DNA of 64,000 nucleotides. Source: Pseudonocardia alaniniphila (lineage in GTDB: Bacteria; Actinomycetota; Actinomycetes; Mycobacteriales; Pseudonocardiaceae). Both the position numbers and the translations under genes were made by a program. The stretch is taken from NCBI RefSeq assembly GCF_022524485.1, contig NZ_JAKXMK010000043.1, positions 30,573-94,572 of the forward strand, given 5' to 3'. Positions 51,619-60,897 of this stretch are shown in pieces. Within the stretch, counting starts at the first letter, position 1; each line of letters starts with the position of its first letter. The notes under the pieces are model-generated. The model worked only from the letters and a program-made list of their open reading frames with translations, was not told the DNA's origin and did not search any database.

Positions 51619-53619
51619 TCAGCCGGGTTCGCGGGCCACGAACCGCTCCAGCCGCCGTGGCCGCAACCCGTCCGGGTAGGACGTCTCGGCCTCCGTGCGG
51701 GGAGCGCGGTCGTCGCTGGCCCAGCGGGCGACGAGAGCGAGCACCGCGAGGATCACCGGGAGCTCCCCGAGCGCCCATGCCAGCACCGCGCCGAGCCGCT
51801 GGTCGGCGAGCAGGTCCGGGACGTACGGCAGTTGCAGCGCGCCGTAGAAGCCGCCGGCCACGGGCGTGGACAGGCCGAGCAACCACACCGAGAACCCGGC
51901 GTGCAGCGCCATCACCGCGAACACCATGACGATGCGCGCGATCGCCGGGAGAGCCCGGCTGGGCAGGCTGCGGCCGAGGACGGGCCAGAACAGTGCGAGG
52001 CCGGTGGCGAAGAACGCGACGTTCATCGCGAGGTGCGCCCAGTGCTCCTGCACGATCGCGGCGTACAACCCGGTGGGGTAGAGCCCGAAGAGCGTGGCCG
52101 CGACCGCCAGCCAGCCGACCACGGGGTGGCGGACGAAGCGGACCCCCGGACTGTCGAGGATCCCGAGGAGACGGGCGGCCGGGCCGGGCTCTGCCACCCG
52201 CAGGGCGAGGGTCACGCCGTGGCCGAGGACGAGCAGCACCGGCGCGAGGGTGGCGAGCAGCATGTGCTGCACCATGTGGACGCTGAACACGGCCGCGCCG
52301 TACGTGGCGATGCCTGAGCAGGTGACGATCAGCACGGTGGCACAGCCGGCCAGCCACGCGACCGTGCGCCCGGCCGGCCAGTCGCCGCCTGCACGGCGCA
52401 GCCGGCGCACCCCGATCAGGTAGCTGACCGCCCCGAGCACGGCCAGCGGGCCGAACACCAGGTCCGGCCGCCAGCGCACGGCGAGATCGACCGCGGTGAG
52501 GTGTGCCGGGAGGTCGTAACCGATCAGGTAGACGTACCGGGTGGCCTCGTAGCCGGTCTCGCTCGGCGGCGGTACCCGCGTCAACGCCGTGCCGGTCGCG
52601 AACGCGAGTGCGAGCAGCACCAGTTCCACGGCGACGACCCGTAGCGCCGCCCCCCGCCCGGCGATCCCCGGCCCGACCGCGCCGAGCCGGTGTGTGGCGA
52701 GAGCCAGCAGCGGCACCGCCAGCACTCCGACCAGGGCCAGCCACCCGTACCCGCTCGTGAACACGTCGGACGGGGCGAGCGCGTACGCGGCCGACACGAC
52801 GCCGGATGCGGCGACCACGACGAGCGCACCGTGGGCGACGGTGCGATGGCGGCGCAGCACGACGTCGGCGGCCGGACCGCGCCGCGCAAGGTGCACCGCG
52901 GTGGCGGCTGTACTGCCCAGCCACAGCACGGCGGCGAGCACATGGAGGGTGACCGCGTCGCCCGCGATGTCGTGGGAACGCTCGGCGTTCGTGGCGGCCG
53001 TCAGGGTGACGGGCAGCAGCGCGGCCATGGCCAGCACGAACAGCCCCACGGCGCTGCGCCACGACAGCGCGAGGGCCGCGAGCACCGCGACGGCGAGCGC
53101 GGCGAGCGCCGAGACCGCCCAGCCGCCCGCCTGCTGGATCTGATCGACGCCGACGACGAGCACGTCGAGACGGCCTGCCAGCGTCGCCGGTGGGACGCCA
53201 CTGTTCTCCGCGACGAGCAACCCCGTGACGACGGCCGACGCCACGGCCTGCACGAGCGCCCAGCGTGCCGCGGCCCGCAGGCCCGCGTAGCCGCTGGGCG
53301 AGACGACACCGTGCACGTCCCCGGGGGCCAGCACCGCCGCGAGCAGCAGGTTCCCGATGCTCAGTGCGGCCGCGCCCACCGCGACGACCCGGGCGGCGGG
53401 TAGCCCCGCGTCCACGATCGGGCCCAGGTCCTGCAGCCCGTACTGCACGGCGACGCTGGGAGCGAGCGCAGCGAGCAGCGCGCCGGTGAGCACGGCCGAG
53501 ACCGCCACCCCGAGGATCAGAGCCGCCCGCATGGACCCGCCCGGCATCGCCGTGCCGTGCCGATCCGGGGTGATCACGCCGGGCCGATCCCGCGTCGTCA
53601 CGCGATGCCGGTCGGACAT
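51619..53619 (-). CDS. CopD-CtaG fusion membrane protein
   Basis: 666 residues from ATG 53619, 2 bp after the copA stop. The N-terminal half (to about 330) is a CopD-type copper-import domain with helices and the histidine-bearing AVTLHVLAAVLWLGS. The C-terminal half (about 380-640) is a Caa3-type CtaG domain with GAAVFSVHMVQHMLLATLAP, VLLVLGHGVTLALRV and EHWAHLAMNVAFF, which are the family's histidine motifs. Such fusions occur in actinobacteria and probably deliver copper to cytochrome oxidase. Last gene of the ctaG-copA-copD/ctaG operon. Confidence 0.85.
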   Translation of the reverse strand: MSDRHRVTTRDRPGVITPDRHGTAMPGGSMRAALILGVAVSAVLTGALLAALAPSVAVQYGLQDLGPIVDAGLPAARVVAVGAAALSIGNLLLAAVLAPGDVHGVVSPSGYAGLRAAARWALVQAVASAVVTGLLVAENSGVPPATLAGRLDVLVVGVDQIQQAGGWAVSALAALAVAVLAALALSWRSAVGLFVLAMAALLPVTLTAATNAERSHDIAGDAVTLHVLAAVLWLGSTAATAVHLARRGPAADVVLRRHRTVAHGALVVVAASGVVSAAYALAPSDVFTSGYGWLALVGVLAVPLLALATHRLGAVGPGIAGRGAALRVVAVELVLLALAFATGTALTRVPPPSETGYEATRYVYLIGYDLPAHLTAVDLAVRWRPDLVFGPLAVLGAVSYLIGVRRLRRAGGDWPAGRTVAWLAGCATVLIVTCSGIATYGAAVFSVHMVQHMLLATLAPVLLVLGHGVTLALRVAEPGPAARLLGILDSPGVRFVRHPVVGWLAVAATLFGLYPTGLYAAIVQEHWAHLAMNVAFFATGLALFWPVLGRSLPSRALPAIARIVMVFAVMALHAGFSVWLLGLSTPVAGGFYGALQLPYVPDLLADQRLGAVLAWALGELPVILAVLALVARWASDDRAPRTEAETSYPDGLRPRRLERFVAREPG

Positions 53620-53621
53620 CG

Positions 53622-55907
53622 TCACAGCGTGCCGCCCGCCGTGGGCCGGAAGTGCCGCAGACGCAGGCTGTGCGACACGACGAACACCGACGACAGGGCC
53701 ATCGCCGCAGCGGCGATGAGCGGACTGACCAGGCCCACCACCGCCAGCGGCAGAGCGGCGGTGTTGTACCCGAAAGCCCACCAGAGGTTGCCGCGGATGG
53801 TGCGGTGGGTGCGGCGGGCGAGTTCCACGGCGTCGGCGACGACGAGCAGGTCCTCGCGGCCGAGGACGATGTCGGCGGCCTCGATCGCGGCGTCGGTGCC
53901 GTCGCCAACGGCCATGCCGAGGTCGGCCGCCGCGAGCGCCGCGGCGTCGTTGACGCCGTCGCCGACGACGGCGACGCTCCGGCCCTGCTCCTGGAGCTTC
54001 CGGATCACCTCGACCTTGCCCTCGGGCAGAGCCTCGGCGACCACGTCGTCGATGCCCACCTCGGCGGCGACGGTGGCCGCCGTGCGGGCGTTGTCCCCGG
54101 TGACGAGGACCGGGTGCAGCCCCAGCCGCCGCAGCGCGGCGACCGCGGCCACGCTCGTCGACCGCAGCGTGTCGGCCACGGCGAGCAGGCCCTGCGCCGC
54201 GTCGCCCCAGCCGACCAGGACGACGGTGACGCCGCGCGTCTCGAGTTCGTCGCGGGCGGCCTCCATGTCCTCCGGCACCCGCAGGCCGTGCTCGGCGAAC
54301 TGCTTCGCCCGGCCGACGACCACCCGCTCGCCGTCGACGAGGCCGTGAGCGCCCAGACCCGGCTGGGCCGCGAACTCGGTGACGGCGGGAAGGGTCCCGA
54401 GCTCGGCGGTGGCCGCCGTGGTGACCGCCGCCGCGATGGGATGCTCCGACGCGGCCTCGACCGCGCCCGCCATGGCGAGCAGCCGCGAGCGCGTGACGCC
54501 GGGTGCGGTGCGGACGTCGACGAGCCGCATGCGCCCCTCGGTCAGGGTGCCGGTCTTGTCGAGGACGATCGTGTCCACGGCTCGGGTGGCCTCCAGCGCG
54601 TGCGGGCCCTTGATGAACACGCCGAGCTGGGCGCCACGGCCGGTGCCGACCAGCACCGCGGTGGGCGTGGCGAGGCCCAGCGCGCAGGGGCAGGCCACGA
54701 CGAGCACGGACACCGCCGCGGTGACCGCCAGCCCGACCGGGTGCCCGGTGAGGAGCCAGCCGATCAGGGTGAGCACGGCGAGGGCCAGCACCGCGGGCAC
54801 GAACACCCCGGCCACGCGGTCGGCCAGCCGCTGCGCGCCCGCCTTGCCCTCCTGCGCCCGCTGGACGAGCCGCGCCATCCGCGCAAGCTGGGTGTCGGCC
54901 CCGACCCGGGTGGCCCGCAGCACGAGCCGTCCGCCGGAGTTCACCGCGCCGCCGACGACGGCGGTGCCGGGGACGACCTCCTGTGGCACGGGCTCGCCGG
55001 TGACCATGCTGAGGTCGAGGGCCGAGCTGCCGTCGATCACGACGGCGTCGGTGGCGACGATCTCGCCCGGCCGGAGGGTGAACGTGTCGCCCACCTCCAG
55101 CTGCGACACGGGGATACGCCGCACCTCGCCGTCGCGCAGCACCTCGACGTCCTTGGCGCCCATCGCCAGCAGCGCCCGCAGCGCGGAGCCGGCAGACCGC
55201 TTCGCCCGCGCCTCGAAGTAGCGGCCCGCGAGCAGGAAGGTGGTGACTCCCGCGGCGACGTCGAGGTAGAGGGCGTGGTCGCTGCCCGACAGCACGGACA
55301 GGCCCTGGCCCAGGCCGGGCGTGACGTCGCGGTCGGCGATCATGACCCAGAGCGACCACACGGAGGCGGCGAGGATCCCGACCGAGACGAGGGTGTCCAT
55401 CGAGGCCGCGCCGTGGCGTGCCCCGGCCAGCGCTGCCCGGTGGAAGGGCAGTGCGCACCACGCGACCACGGGGGCGGCCAGCACGAGCAGCACCCACTGC
55501 CAGCCCGGGAAGCGCAGCTCGCCGAACAGCGACAGGGCCAGCGACATGTCGCAGATCGGTACGGCCAGCACAGCGGCCACCGCGAGCCGACGTCGCAGGT
55601 CGGCGACCCGGCGCTCGTGGTCGCTGTCGTCGTCGCCCGCGGCGGCGACGTCATCGATCCGCCGTGCGGTGTACCCGGCCCGCTCCACCTGCTCCACCAG
55701 CGTGCGCGGGTCGACGCCGTCCCGGCACAGCACGCGCGCCCGCTCGGTGGCGTAGTTGACGGTGGCCTGCACGGCGTCGAGCTTGTTGAGCCGGCGCTCG
55801 ACGCGGGCGGCGCAGGCCGCGCACGTCATCCCGCCGACGAGAATCTCGTACTGCCGCAGTTCGCCGACCTGGTCGGCGGCGACCTCGGCTGCTGCGTCCG
55901 CCGTCAC
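53622..55907 (-). CDS. copA: Copper-translocating P1B-type ATPase
   Basis: 761 residues from GTG 55907, with AGGGAG upstream and a 4-bp overlap (GTGA) with the preceding gene. It pumps Cu(I) out of the cytosol using ATP. Motifs in order: one metal-binding domain with GMTCAACAARVE near residue 27, TGEPVPQ in the A-domain, membrane CPC in VACPCALGLATPTA (~406), phosphorylated aspartate in DKTGTLTEG (~451), SEHPIA in the N-domain and GDGVNDAAAL (~650). All key residues are intact. The two flanking CtaG/CopD genes place it in copper supply to respiratory oxidase as well as in resistance. Confidence 0.95.
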   Translation of the reverse strand: MTADAAAEVAADQVGELRQYEILVGGMTCAACAARVERRLNKLDAVQATVNYATERARVLCRDGVDPRTLVEQVERAGYTARRIDDVAAAGDDDSDHERRVADLRRRLAVAAVLAVPICDMSLALSLFGELRFPGWQWVLLVLAAPVVAWCALPFHRAALAGARHGAASMDTLVSVGILAASVWSLWVMIADRDVTPGLGQGLSVLSGSDHALYLDVAAGVTTFLLAGRYFEARAKRSAGSALRALLAMGAKDVEVLRDGEVRRIPVSQLEVGDTFTLRPGEIVATDAVVIDGSSALDLSMVTGEPVPQEVVPGTAVVGGAVNSGGRLVLRATRVGADTQLARMARLVQRAQEGKAGAQRLADRVAGVFVPAVLALAVLTLIGWLLTGHPVGLAVTAAVSVLVVACPCALGLATPTAVLVGTGRGAQLGVFIKGPHALEATRAVDTIVLDKTGTLTEGRMRLVDVRTAPGVTRSRLLAMAGAVEAASEHPIAAAVTTAATAELGTLPAVTEFAAQPGLGAHGLVDGERVVVGRAKQFAEHGLRVPEDMEAARDELETRGVTVVLVGWGDAAQGLLAVADTLRSTSVAAVAALRRLGLHPVLVTGDNARTAATVAAEVGIDDVVAEALPEGKVEVIRKLQEQGRSVAVVGDGVNDAAALAAADLGMAVGDGTDAAIEAADIVLGREDLLVVADAVELARRTHRTIRGNLWWAFGYNTAALPLAVVGLVSPLIAAAAMALSSVFVVSHSLRLRHFRPTAGGTL

Positions 55908-56887
55908 GGCCGGTCTCCCTTGTCTCCGGAGGTGCGTGCGTGCAGGGCCGCCAGCGCCTCGTTGTAGGCCCGCAGCGCGCTCTCGTCGTCGTCCACGTGG
56001 TCGACGTCGGTTGCCGCGGTGCCGAGCAGCGTGCGGTGCCGCACGCCCTCGATCCAGGTGCCGAAGCCCTGGTCCTGGTCGCGGGCCCGGCCCCAGCGCA
56101 CCGCGATCGCGATCATCAGTACGAGCATCAGGACGTCGCCGCCGAACCACATGATCGCGCCGGCGACCTCCTGGTCGGCCAGGGCACTCGGTCCCCACCC
56201 CGGGTGGGCGGCCGCATAGGCGCTCGCGAGGGGCCGCGGGGTCAGCATCAGGACCACGCCGGTGAGCGTGTCGACGCCCATGCTCAACGCCAGCAGCACG
56301 AACCGCAGAAGGTGCGGCGGCGACCACGGGCTCATCTCCGAGCCCGCGAGCGGCAGGAACAGCAGGTAGCCGCTGACCAGGTAGAGAACGAGCTCGACCG
56401 CCCGGATCGGGGGCTGGGTGGCCGAGATCTGCTGGAAGCCGGTGAGGTGGGTCAGGATGACCACGGCCGCGTAGAGCCCGAGGCCGAGGAGCGGCGCGGT
56501 CAGCCAGCGCGCGACCCGGCTGCCGACCACGCGATCCACGGCGGCGCGTGCACGGGGGCCTCCCGCCGTGTGCACGAGGCGCCACGGCTGGGCCCAGACG
56601 AGCAGCACCGGCGCGACCATGATCAGCATCAGGTGCTGCACCATGTGCACCCAGAACAGCACGTCGGAGAAGGCCGCCACCGGGCCGTCCAGCGCCACCA
56701 CGAGCGCGGCGACGGCGACGAGGAACGCGGCCGTGCGCGGCCACGGCCAGCCGGGGCCGGCCCCGGAACCGCAGCGGCGCACGAGCAGCAGGTAGCCCAC
56801 CGTCGCGAGCGCGAGGAGCAGGTCGACCACGGGGGAGAACCGCCAGAGCGCCAGTGCCGCCCCCCAGCTCGGCGCATCGTCGATCAC
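55904..56887 (-). CDS. Caa3-type CtaG cytochrome oxidase assembly protein
   Basis: 327 residues from GTG 56887, with GGAGGTGG upstream. Seven or so helices; the histidine motifs of the family are VLFWVHMVQHLMLIMVAP and VVILTHLTGFQQ. The C-terminal tail is hydrophilic and variable. CtaG proteins of this class deliver copper to the CuB site of cytochrome oxidase. It is the first gene of the leftward operon, overlapping copA by 4 bp. The intergenic region 56888-57185 is a divergent promoter shared with the DUF5134 operon. Confidence 0.85.
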   Translation of the reverse strand: MIDDAPSWGAALALWRFSPVVDLLLALATVGYLLLVRRCGSGAGPGWPWPRTAAFLVAVAALVVALDGPVAAFSDVLFWVHMVQHLMLIMVAPVLLVWAQPWRLVHTAGGPRARAAVDRVVGSRVARWLTAPLLGLGLYAAVVILTHLTGFQQISATQPPIRAVELVLYLVSGYLLFLPLAGSEMSPWSPPHLLRFVLLALSMGVDTLTGVVLMLTPRPLASAYAAAHPGWGPSALADQEVAGAIMWFGGDVLMLVLMIAIAVRWGRARDQDQGFGTWIEGVRHRTLLGTAATDVDHVDDDESALRAYNEALAALHARTSGDKGDRP

Positions 56888-57185
56888 GGTCGTGCCCCAC
56901 CTCCGCCCTCGGGTCGTGGCGCGCTGGTACACGCGTCGACATCCATAGTCGTCGCCGCGACCCGCTTGGTTCCCGGAGCCGGTGCTCGTCACATCTGTCG
57001 CACGTCACATAACGACCCCCTGCCATGTCATAGACGCATAAGGCTGTTCGGCGGCCCGCGGAACAGCGACACGTGTCCATGTCGTGGAGCTCGGGATGTG
57101 TGACGTGGCCCATTGCGCGGAACCGCGCGGGTACGACCGCGGACCAGTAGAGCGGCATGTTCGGGGGAGGGGAGCAGCCAGAGTG

Positions 57186-57860
57186 ATGACCGACCAGGTT
57201 TCCCGGTGGATTCTGTCGGCGGCATTCGCCGTCGCCGCCGGGTACTACATCGCTCGTGTGGCCGGGCAGTGGAGGCCTCGGCCCCGGTGGGGGTCCACCC
57301 TCGGCGCGGGCCTGCACGCGCTCATGGGAATCGCGATGATCGCGATGCTCTGGAGCGTGGCGGTTCCGATCATGCTGTACGTGACGGTCTTCACCGGCGC
57401 GATGTTGTGGTTCATCGCGGAGGCACTGTTCGCACGCCCGGCGACCGGAGGGCCGGTCGTGATCGGCCACGACGCCTGGTACCACGCGATGATGATGGGA
57501 TCCATGGTCTGGATGGGCGTGGTGATGTCCACCATGCCGCCCCCGGCGTCCGCGTTTTCCGAATCGGGCCAGATGTCGTCCGGCGAGATGGCCTCGATGG
57601 CGGGAATGAGCATGTCGGGAATGAGCATGTCGGCCCCGGCCCCGGTTGGAATGGATGCGATGTCCGGGCTCCCGATGTGGACCAGGCCGCCGTGTGTCCT
57701 GCTCGCGGTCGTGTTCTGTGCCGCGGCGATTCGACTGGTGGCGCACGAACTGCGTCCCGTCCTTTTCCGCCGAGCGCGAACCGGCACGTCGATGACGGCC
57801 GCGGTGATCGGCGGCCTGATGGCGGCCGCGATGGCGGTGACGTTCGCCGAGATGGCGTAA
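57186..57860 (+). CDS. DUF5134 membrane protein (second copy), Met/His-rich
   Basis: 224 residues from ATG 57186, with GGGGAGG upstream (GTG 57183 is an alternative). It parallels the copy at 4087-4857: helices with HALMGIAMIAMLWS and HAMMMGSMVWMGVVM, then a Met-rich loop (MSSGEMASMAGMSM twice repeated as MSGMSM). Overall similarity between the copies is moderate, so they are paralogues rather than a recent duplication. It leads the rightward operon with YcnI and CopC-CopD. Copper handling is inferred. Confidence 0.82.
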   Translation: MTDQVSRWILSAAFAVAAGYYIARVAGQWRPRPRWGSTLGAGLHALMGIAMIAMLWSVAVPIMLYVTVFTGAMLWFIAEALFARPATGGPVVIGHDAWYHAMMMGSMVWMGVVMSTMPPPASAFSESGQMSSGEMASMAGMSMSGMSMSAPAPVGMDAMSGLPMWTRPPCVLLAVVFCAAAIRLVAHELRPVLFRRARTGTSMTAAVIGGLMAAAMAVTFAEMA

Positions 57861-57895
57861 CCGTCCGCGGCGGACCGGAACGAGAGGTGAGGGAA

Positions 57896-58660
57896 TTGAG
57901 TGACACGGCGGTCGGAGTCGAGGTCCGGAAGCGCCGGTGGGCGCTTCGGGCGGGTCTCGCCGGGCTCGGAGCGGTGGTGGCCACCCTGGCCTTCGCCGTG
58001 CCGGCATCGGCGCACGTGAAGGTGTCCGGCACCGACGCGGTCCAGGCCGGCTCCGGGGTGGTGACCTTCCGGGTGCCCACCGAGTCGGCCACCGCGTCGA
58101 CCACCGGGCTGCAGATCACCTTCCCCGCGAACACGCCGTTCACCTCGGTGGACACCCAGCCGAAGGCGGGCTGGACCGCGACGGTCGAGAAGAAGCCGCT
58201 CGCCCATCCGGAGCCGGGCGAGGACGGGTCGACGATCACCCAGTACGTCTCGCAGGTCGACTTCAAAGCAACGAGCCCCGCGTCGGCCATCCCGCCGGGA
58301 CAGTTCGACATGTTCAACCTGTCGGTGGGCCCGTTTCCCAAGGCGTCCACCGTGTCGTTCGGGGCGCTGCAGACCTACAGCGACGGCACCACGGTGAACT
58401 GGGACGAACAGTCGGCCGACGGAACCACCGAACCGGCCCACCCGGCGCCGGTGCTGACGCTCTCGCCCGGCGGGTCCGGCATGTCCGCCGCGGGCGTGAG
58501 CACGGCCGGGGTGACCACCGGGACGACCGGGCAGGAGAGCTCGTCGGGAAGTTCGTGGACGGGCATCGCGGGCCTGGTCCTCGGCATCGTCGCCCTGGTG
58601 ATCAGCGCCGCCGCCCTGGCGCTCGCCCTGACCAGGCGTAGGACCACGGCGGGGTCGTGA
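57896..58660 (+). CDS. YcnI-family (DUF1775) copper-binding protein (second copy)
   Basis: 254 residues from TTG 57896, preceded by GAGAGGTGAGGG. The signal peptide ends at VPASA so that histidine is the first mature residue (HVKVSGTD), the expected copper ligand, and a TTVNWDEQSADG segment carries the partner tryptophan. A C-terminal helix (GIAGLVLGIVALVISAAALA) anchors it outside the membrane. It lies 35 bp after DUF5134 and overlaps the CopC-CopD fusion by 4 bp (GTGA), so all three genes are coupled. Confidence 0.88.
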   Translation: MSDTAVGVEVRKRRWALRAGLAGLGAVVATLAFAVPASAHVKVSGTDAVQAGSGVVTFRVPTESATASTTGLQITFPANTPFTSVDTQPKAGWTATVEKKPLAHPEPGEDGSTITQYVSQVDFKATSPASAIPPGQFDMFNLSVGPFPKASTVSFGALQTYSDGTTVNWDEQSADGTTEPAHPAPVLTLSPGGSGMSAAGVSTAGVTTGTTGQESSSGSSWTGIAGLVLGIVALVISAAALALALTRRRTTAGS

Positions 58661-60336
58661 TCCGGGCGCCCCGCGTGGGCTCGAGGCTGCGCACCCTGGC
58701 CCTCGCCACGCTGCTGTCCGTCGTCGCTCTCGTCGGGCTGGCGGGTCCGGCGAGCGCGCATGCGGTGCTCGACGGCAGCTCACCCCAGGACGGCGCCAGG
58801 GTCGACAGCGAGCCGTCCGAGGTGTCGCTGACGTTCGACGAGGCCGTCCAGCCCATCCCGGCGTCCGACGAGGTCATCTCCAGTACCGGGGAGCGGGTCG
58901 ACACCGGGCAGCTGCGACAGTCCGCCGACGGCACGACGATCATGCTGCCGCTCCGGCCGGGCCTGCCCGCCGGGACGTACTCCGCGACCTGGCGCGTGGT
59001 GTCGGCGGACACGCACATCGTCGGCGGCTCCATCACCTTCGGCATCGGCGTGGACCCCTCGGCCGCGCCCGCACCGCCGCCGGACCGCACGCGCTCACTG
59101 GACGTCACCACCGACGTGGCGCAGGGCCTGCTCTACCTGGGGATCGTCCTGTTGATCGGGGTCGGCGCCGCGGCGGCGTGGTTGTGGCCATGGGTGATCA
59201 CCGCGCGCCGCACGCGCCTGACCTTGTGGTGCGGGTGGCTGCTGATGGTGGTGGGCACCCTGGTCGCGTTCGTCCTCCAAGGGGCACGGGCGGAGGACGG
59301 CAGCTGGCCCGCGGTGCTCCGGCTGGCAGGCGCCGGCGAGACGCTGGGCAGTGCCTTCGGGCAGGAGCTGATCGCCCGGCTGGCGCTGCTCCTCCTGGTG
59401 ATCCCCCTGCTGACCAGCGCCTCGCTGGCTCGACTGCGCCGCCTCGGGCACGCCGTGACCGGCGCGGTGGCGGCGCTGGCGCTCCTGGTCACCGTCGCGT
59501 TGACCGGGCACGAATCCGTCGGTCCCGACGTCCCGCTCGCGTTGATCGCAGCGATCCTGCATCTGGCCGCGATGGCGATCTGGCTGGGTGGCCTCGCGGT
59601 CCTCGTCACGGTCGTGGTGCCGTTCGCCCGGCGGGGCGGGCATGAGCTCCACTCCGCCGTGATCAAACGCTGGTCCTACATCGCCTACAGCTGCGTCGCG
59701 TGCCTGGTGGTGACCGGAGAGTTCCAGGCCTCGCGCCAGGTCGAACCCGTACAGGCGCTGTGGTCCACCGGCTACGGCGCCGTGCTGCTGATCAAGCTCG
59801 GTGTCATCGCCGCGATGCTCGTCGCCGCCGTTCTGGCACAGCGCCGCGTTCTGGCCACCGCCGCGAACGGCACGGGCGACGAGCGCTTCGCCGGTGGCGA
59901 CGTGCTCACCGTCCTCCGGCGCAGCGTGCGCATCGAGGCCGCCCTCGCCGTCGTCGTGCTGGCCGTCACCGCGGTGCTCGTGTCGCAGCCCCCGGCCTCC
60001 ACCACCTACGGGCCGCCGGTCGACGTGGACGCACCCCTTGGCGCGGACGTCGTGCACGTTCATGTCGACGACACGCGGCGGGGCAGGCAGGACCTCGAAC
60101 TCGACGTCACCGACGCCGCCGGCAGGCCGGTCCCGGTACAGGCGATCACCGCGAACCTGTCCACCGCGAGCGTCGCAGCCCTGGGCGTCAGGCTGGTGAA
60201 CGACCCAGGTGACACGTCGCGGTGGCACAGCACGAACACCGTCGTGCCGCTTCCGGGGATCTGGACCCTCACACTCGACGTGACGGTGGACCCGACGCAG
60301 GCCTACGCGACAGCGGCGCGATACCGGGTGTGGTAG
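58657..60336 (+). CDS. CopC-CopD fusion copper protein
   Basis: 559 residues from GTG 58657. A signal peptide precedes the CopC domain (about 35-140), whose first mature residue is H35 (ASA then HAVLDGSSPQDG) and whose other ligand region is VSADTHIVGGS. Eight helices of a CopD domain follow (about 150-460), with LIAAILHLAAMAIWLGGLAV. A C-terminal outer beta-domain (about 470-559) is an extra that several actinobacterial fusions share. It probably takes Cu(II) from YcnI outside the membrane and passes it inwards. Confidence 0.88.
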   Translation: MIRAPRVGSRLRTLALATLLSVVALVGLAGPASAHAVLDGSSPQDGARVDSEPSEVSLTFDEAVQPIPASDEVISSTGERVDTGQLRQSADGTTIMLPLRPGLPAGTYSATWRVVSADTHIVGGSITFGIGVDPSAAPAPPPDRTRSLDVTTDVAQGLLYLGIVLLIGVGAAAAWLWPWVITARRTRLTLWCGWLLMVVGTLVAFVLQGARAEDGSWPAVLRLAGAGETLGSAFGQELIARLALLLLVIPLLTSASLARLRRLGHAVTGAVAALALLVTVALTGHESVGPDVPLALIAAILHLAAMAIWLGGLAVLVTVVVPFARRGGHELHSAVIKRWSYIAYSCVACLVVTGEFQASRQVEPVQALWSTGYGAVLLIKLGVIAAMLVAAVLAQRRVLATAANGTGDERFAGGDVLTVLRRSVRIEAALAVVVLAVTAVLVSQPPASTTYGPPVDVDAPLGADVVHVHVDDTRRGRQDLELDVTDAAGRPVPVQAITANLSTASVAALGVRLVNDPGDTSRWHSTNTVVPLPGIWTLTLDVTVDPTQAYATAARYRVW

Positions 60337-60357
60337 CCGCACCGAGCGGGGCCGGTC

Positions 60358-60528
60358 TCATCCGTCGAGCCGCGGCTCGATCGCCCACCCCGATCTGTTG
60401 GCCCGAGCCGCCGAATCACGATGACGCTGGTCGACGATGCCCCGCAGTCGGGCCATCGTGGCCGGGTCGTCGACTCGGCGGCATGTGCAGTCAGTGGGAA
60501 TGAACCATCCACATCGTCCGCAGATCAT
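60358..60528 (-). CDS. Small cysteine-rich (zinc-ribbon-like) protein
   Basis: 56 residues from ATG 60528, with AAGGAG upstream. The opening MICGRCGWFIPTDCTC holds four cysteines in two CxxC/CxC pairs, as in a compact zinc site. The rest is basic and arginine-rich. Similar small proteins occur widely in actinobacteria without known function. It is convergent with the CopC-CopD gene and 22 bp from its stop. Confidence 0.6.
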   Translation of the reverse strand: MICGRCGWFIPTDCTCRRVDDPATMARLRGIVDQRHRDSAARANRSGWAIEPRLDG

Positions 60529-60707
60529 CGCGTTCTCCTTCAAGTGACGAGAAGGGCACGTGTGCAGTTTCGTGGGGTCAACCTCCGGTCGCGCCCGTGT
60601 CGGTCCCCGGTCACATCCCCGGGCAATCCACACAAGCGGCGCAGGGGAGGTGCGATCGGCGCGAATCGGTGCCGATGCGCCGGGCACTCACCCCGGAGCG
60701 AATCGCC

Positions 60708-60824
60708 ATGAATGAGATGACGTCCGGGAAGCCCAAGGCGGTTCATGAGCGCTGCTGCGTGTGCGACGTGGTGCTCAGCGTTGCGAAGGTGCGCGGACGC
60801 GGATGGGCACGCGTGCACCGGTGA
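60708..60824 (+). CDS. Possible 38-codon cysteine-containing peptide
   Basis: From ATG 60708 (GGAG 9 nt upstream) the frame reads MNEMTSGKPKAVHERCCVCD then VVLSVAKVRGRGWARVHR. Three cysteines cluster at the centre. Size and lack of known relatives make this tentative. Confidence 0.3.
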   Translation: MNEMTSGKPKAVHERCCVCDVVLSVAKVRGRGWARVHR

Positions 60825-60897
60825 ATGCGGGTGCGGATCAGGCGGTCGATCGTGTCCCGATAGGCGCTCTCAGGTCGTCGGTGCTGCCGGCAGCCGG

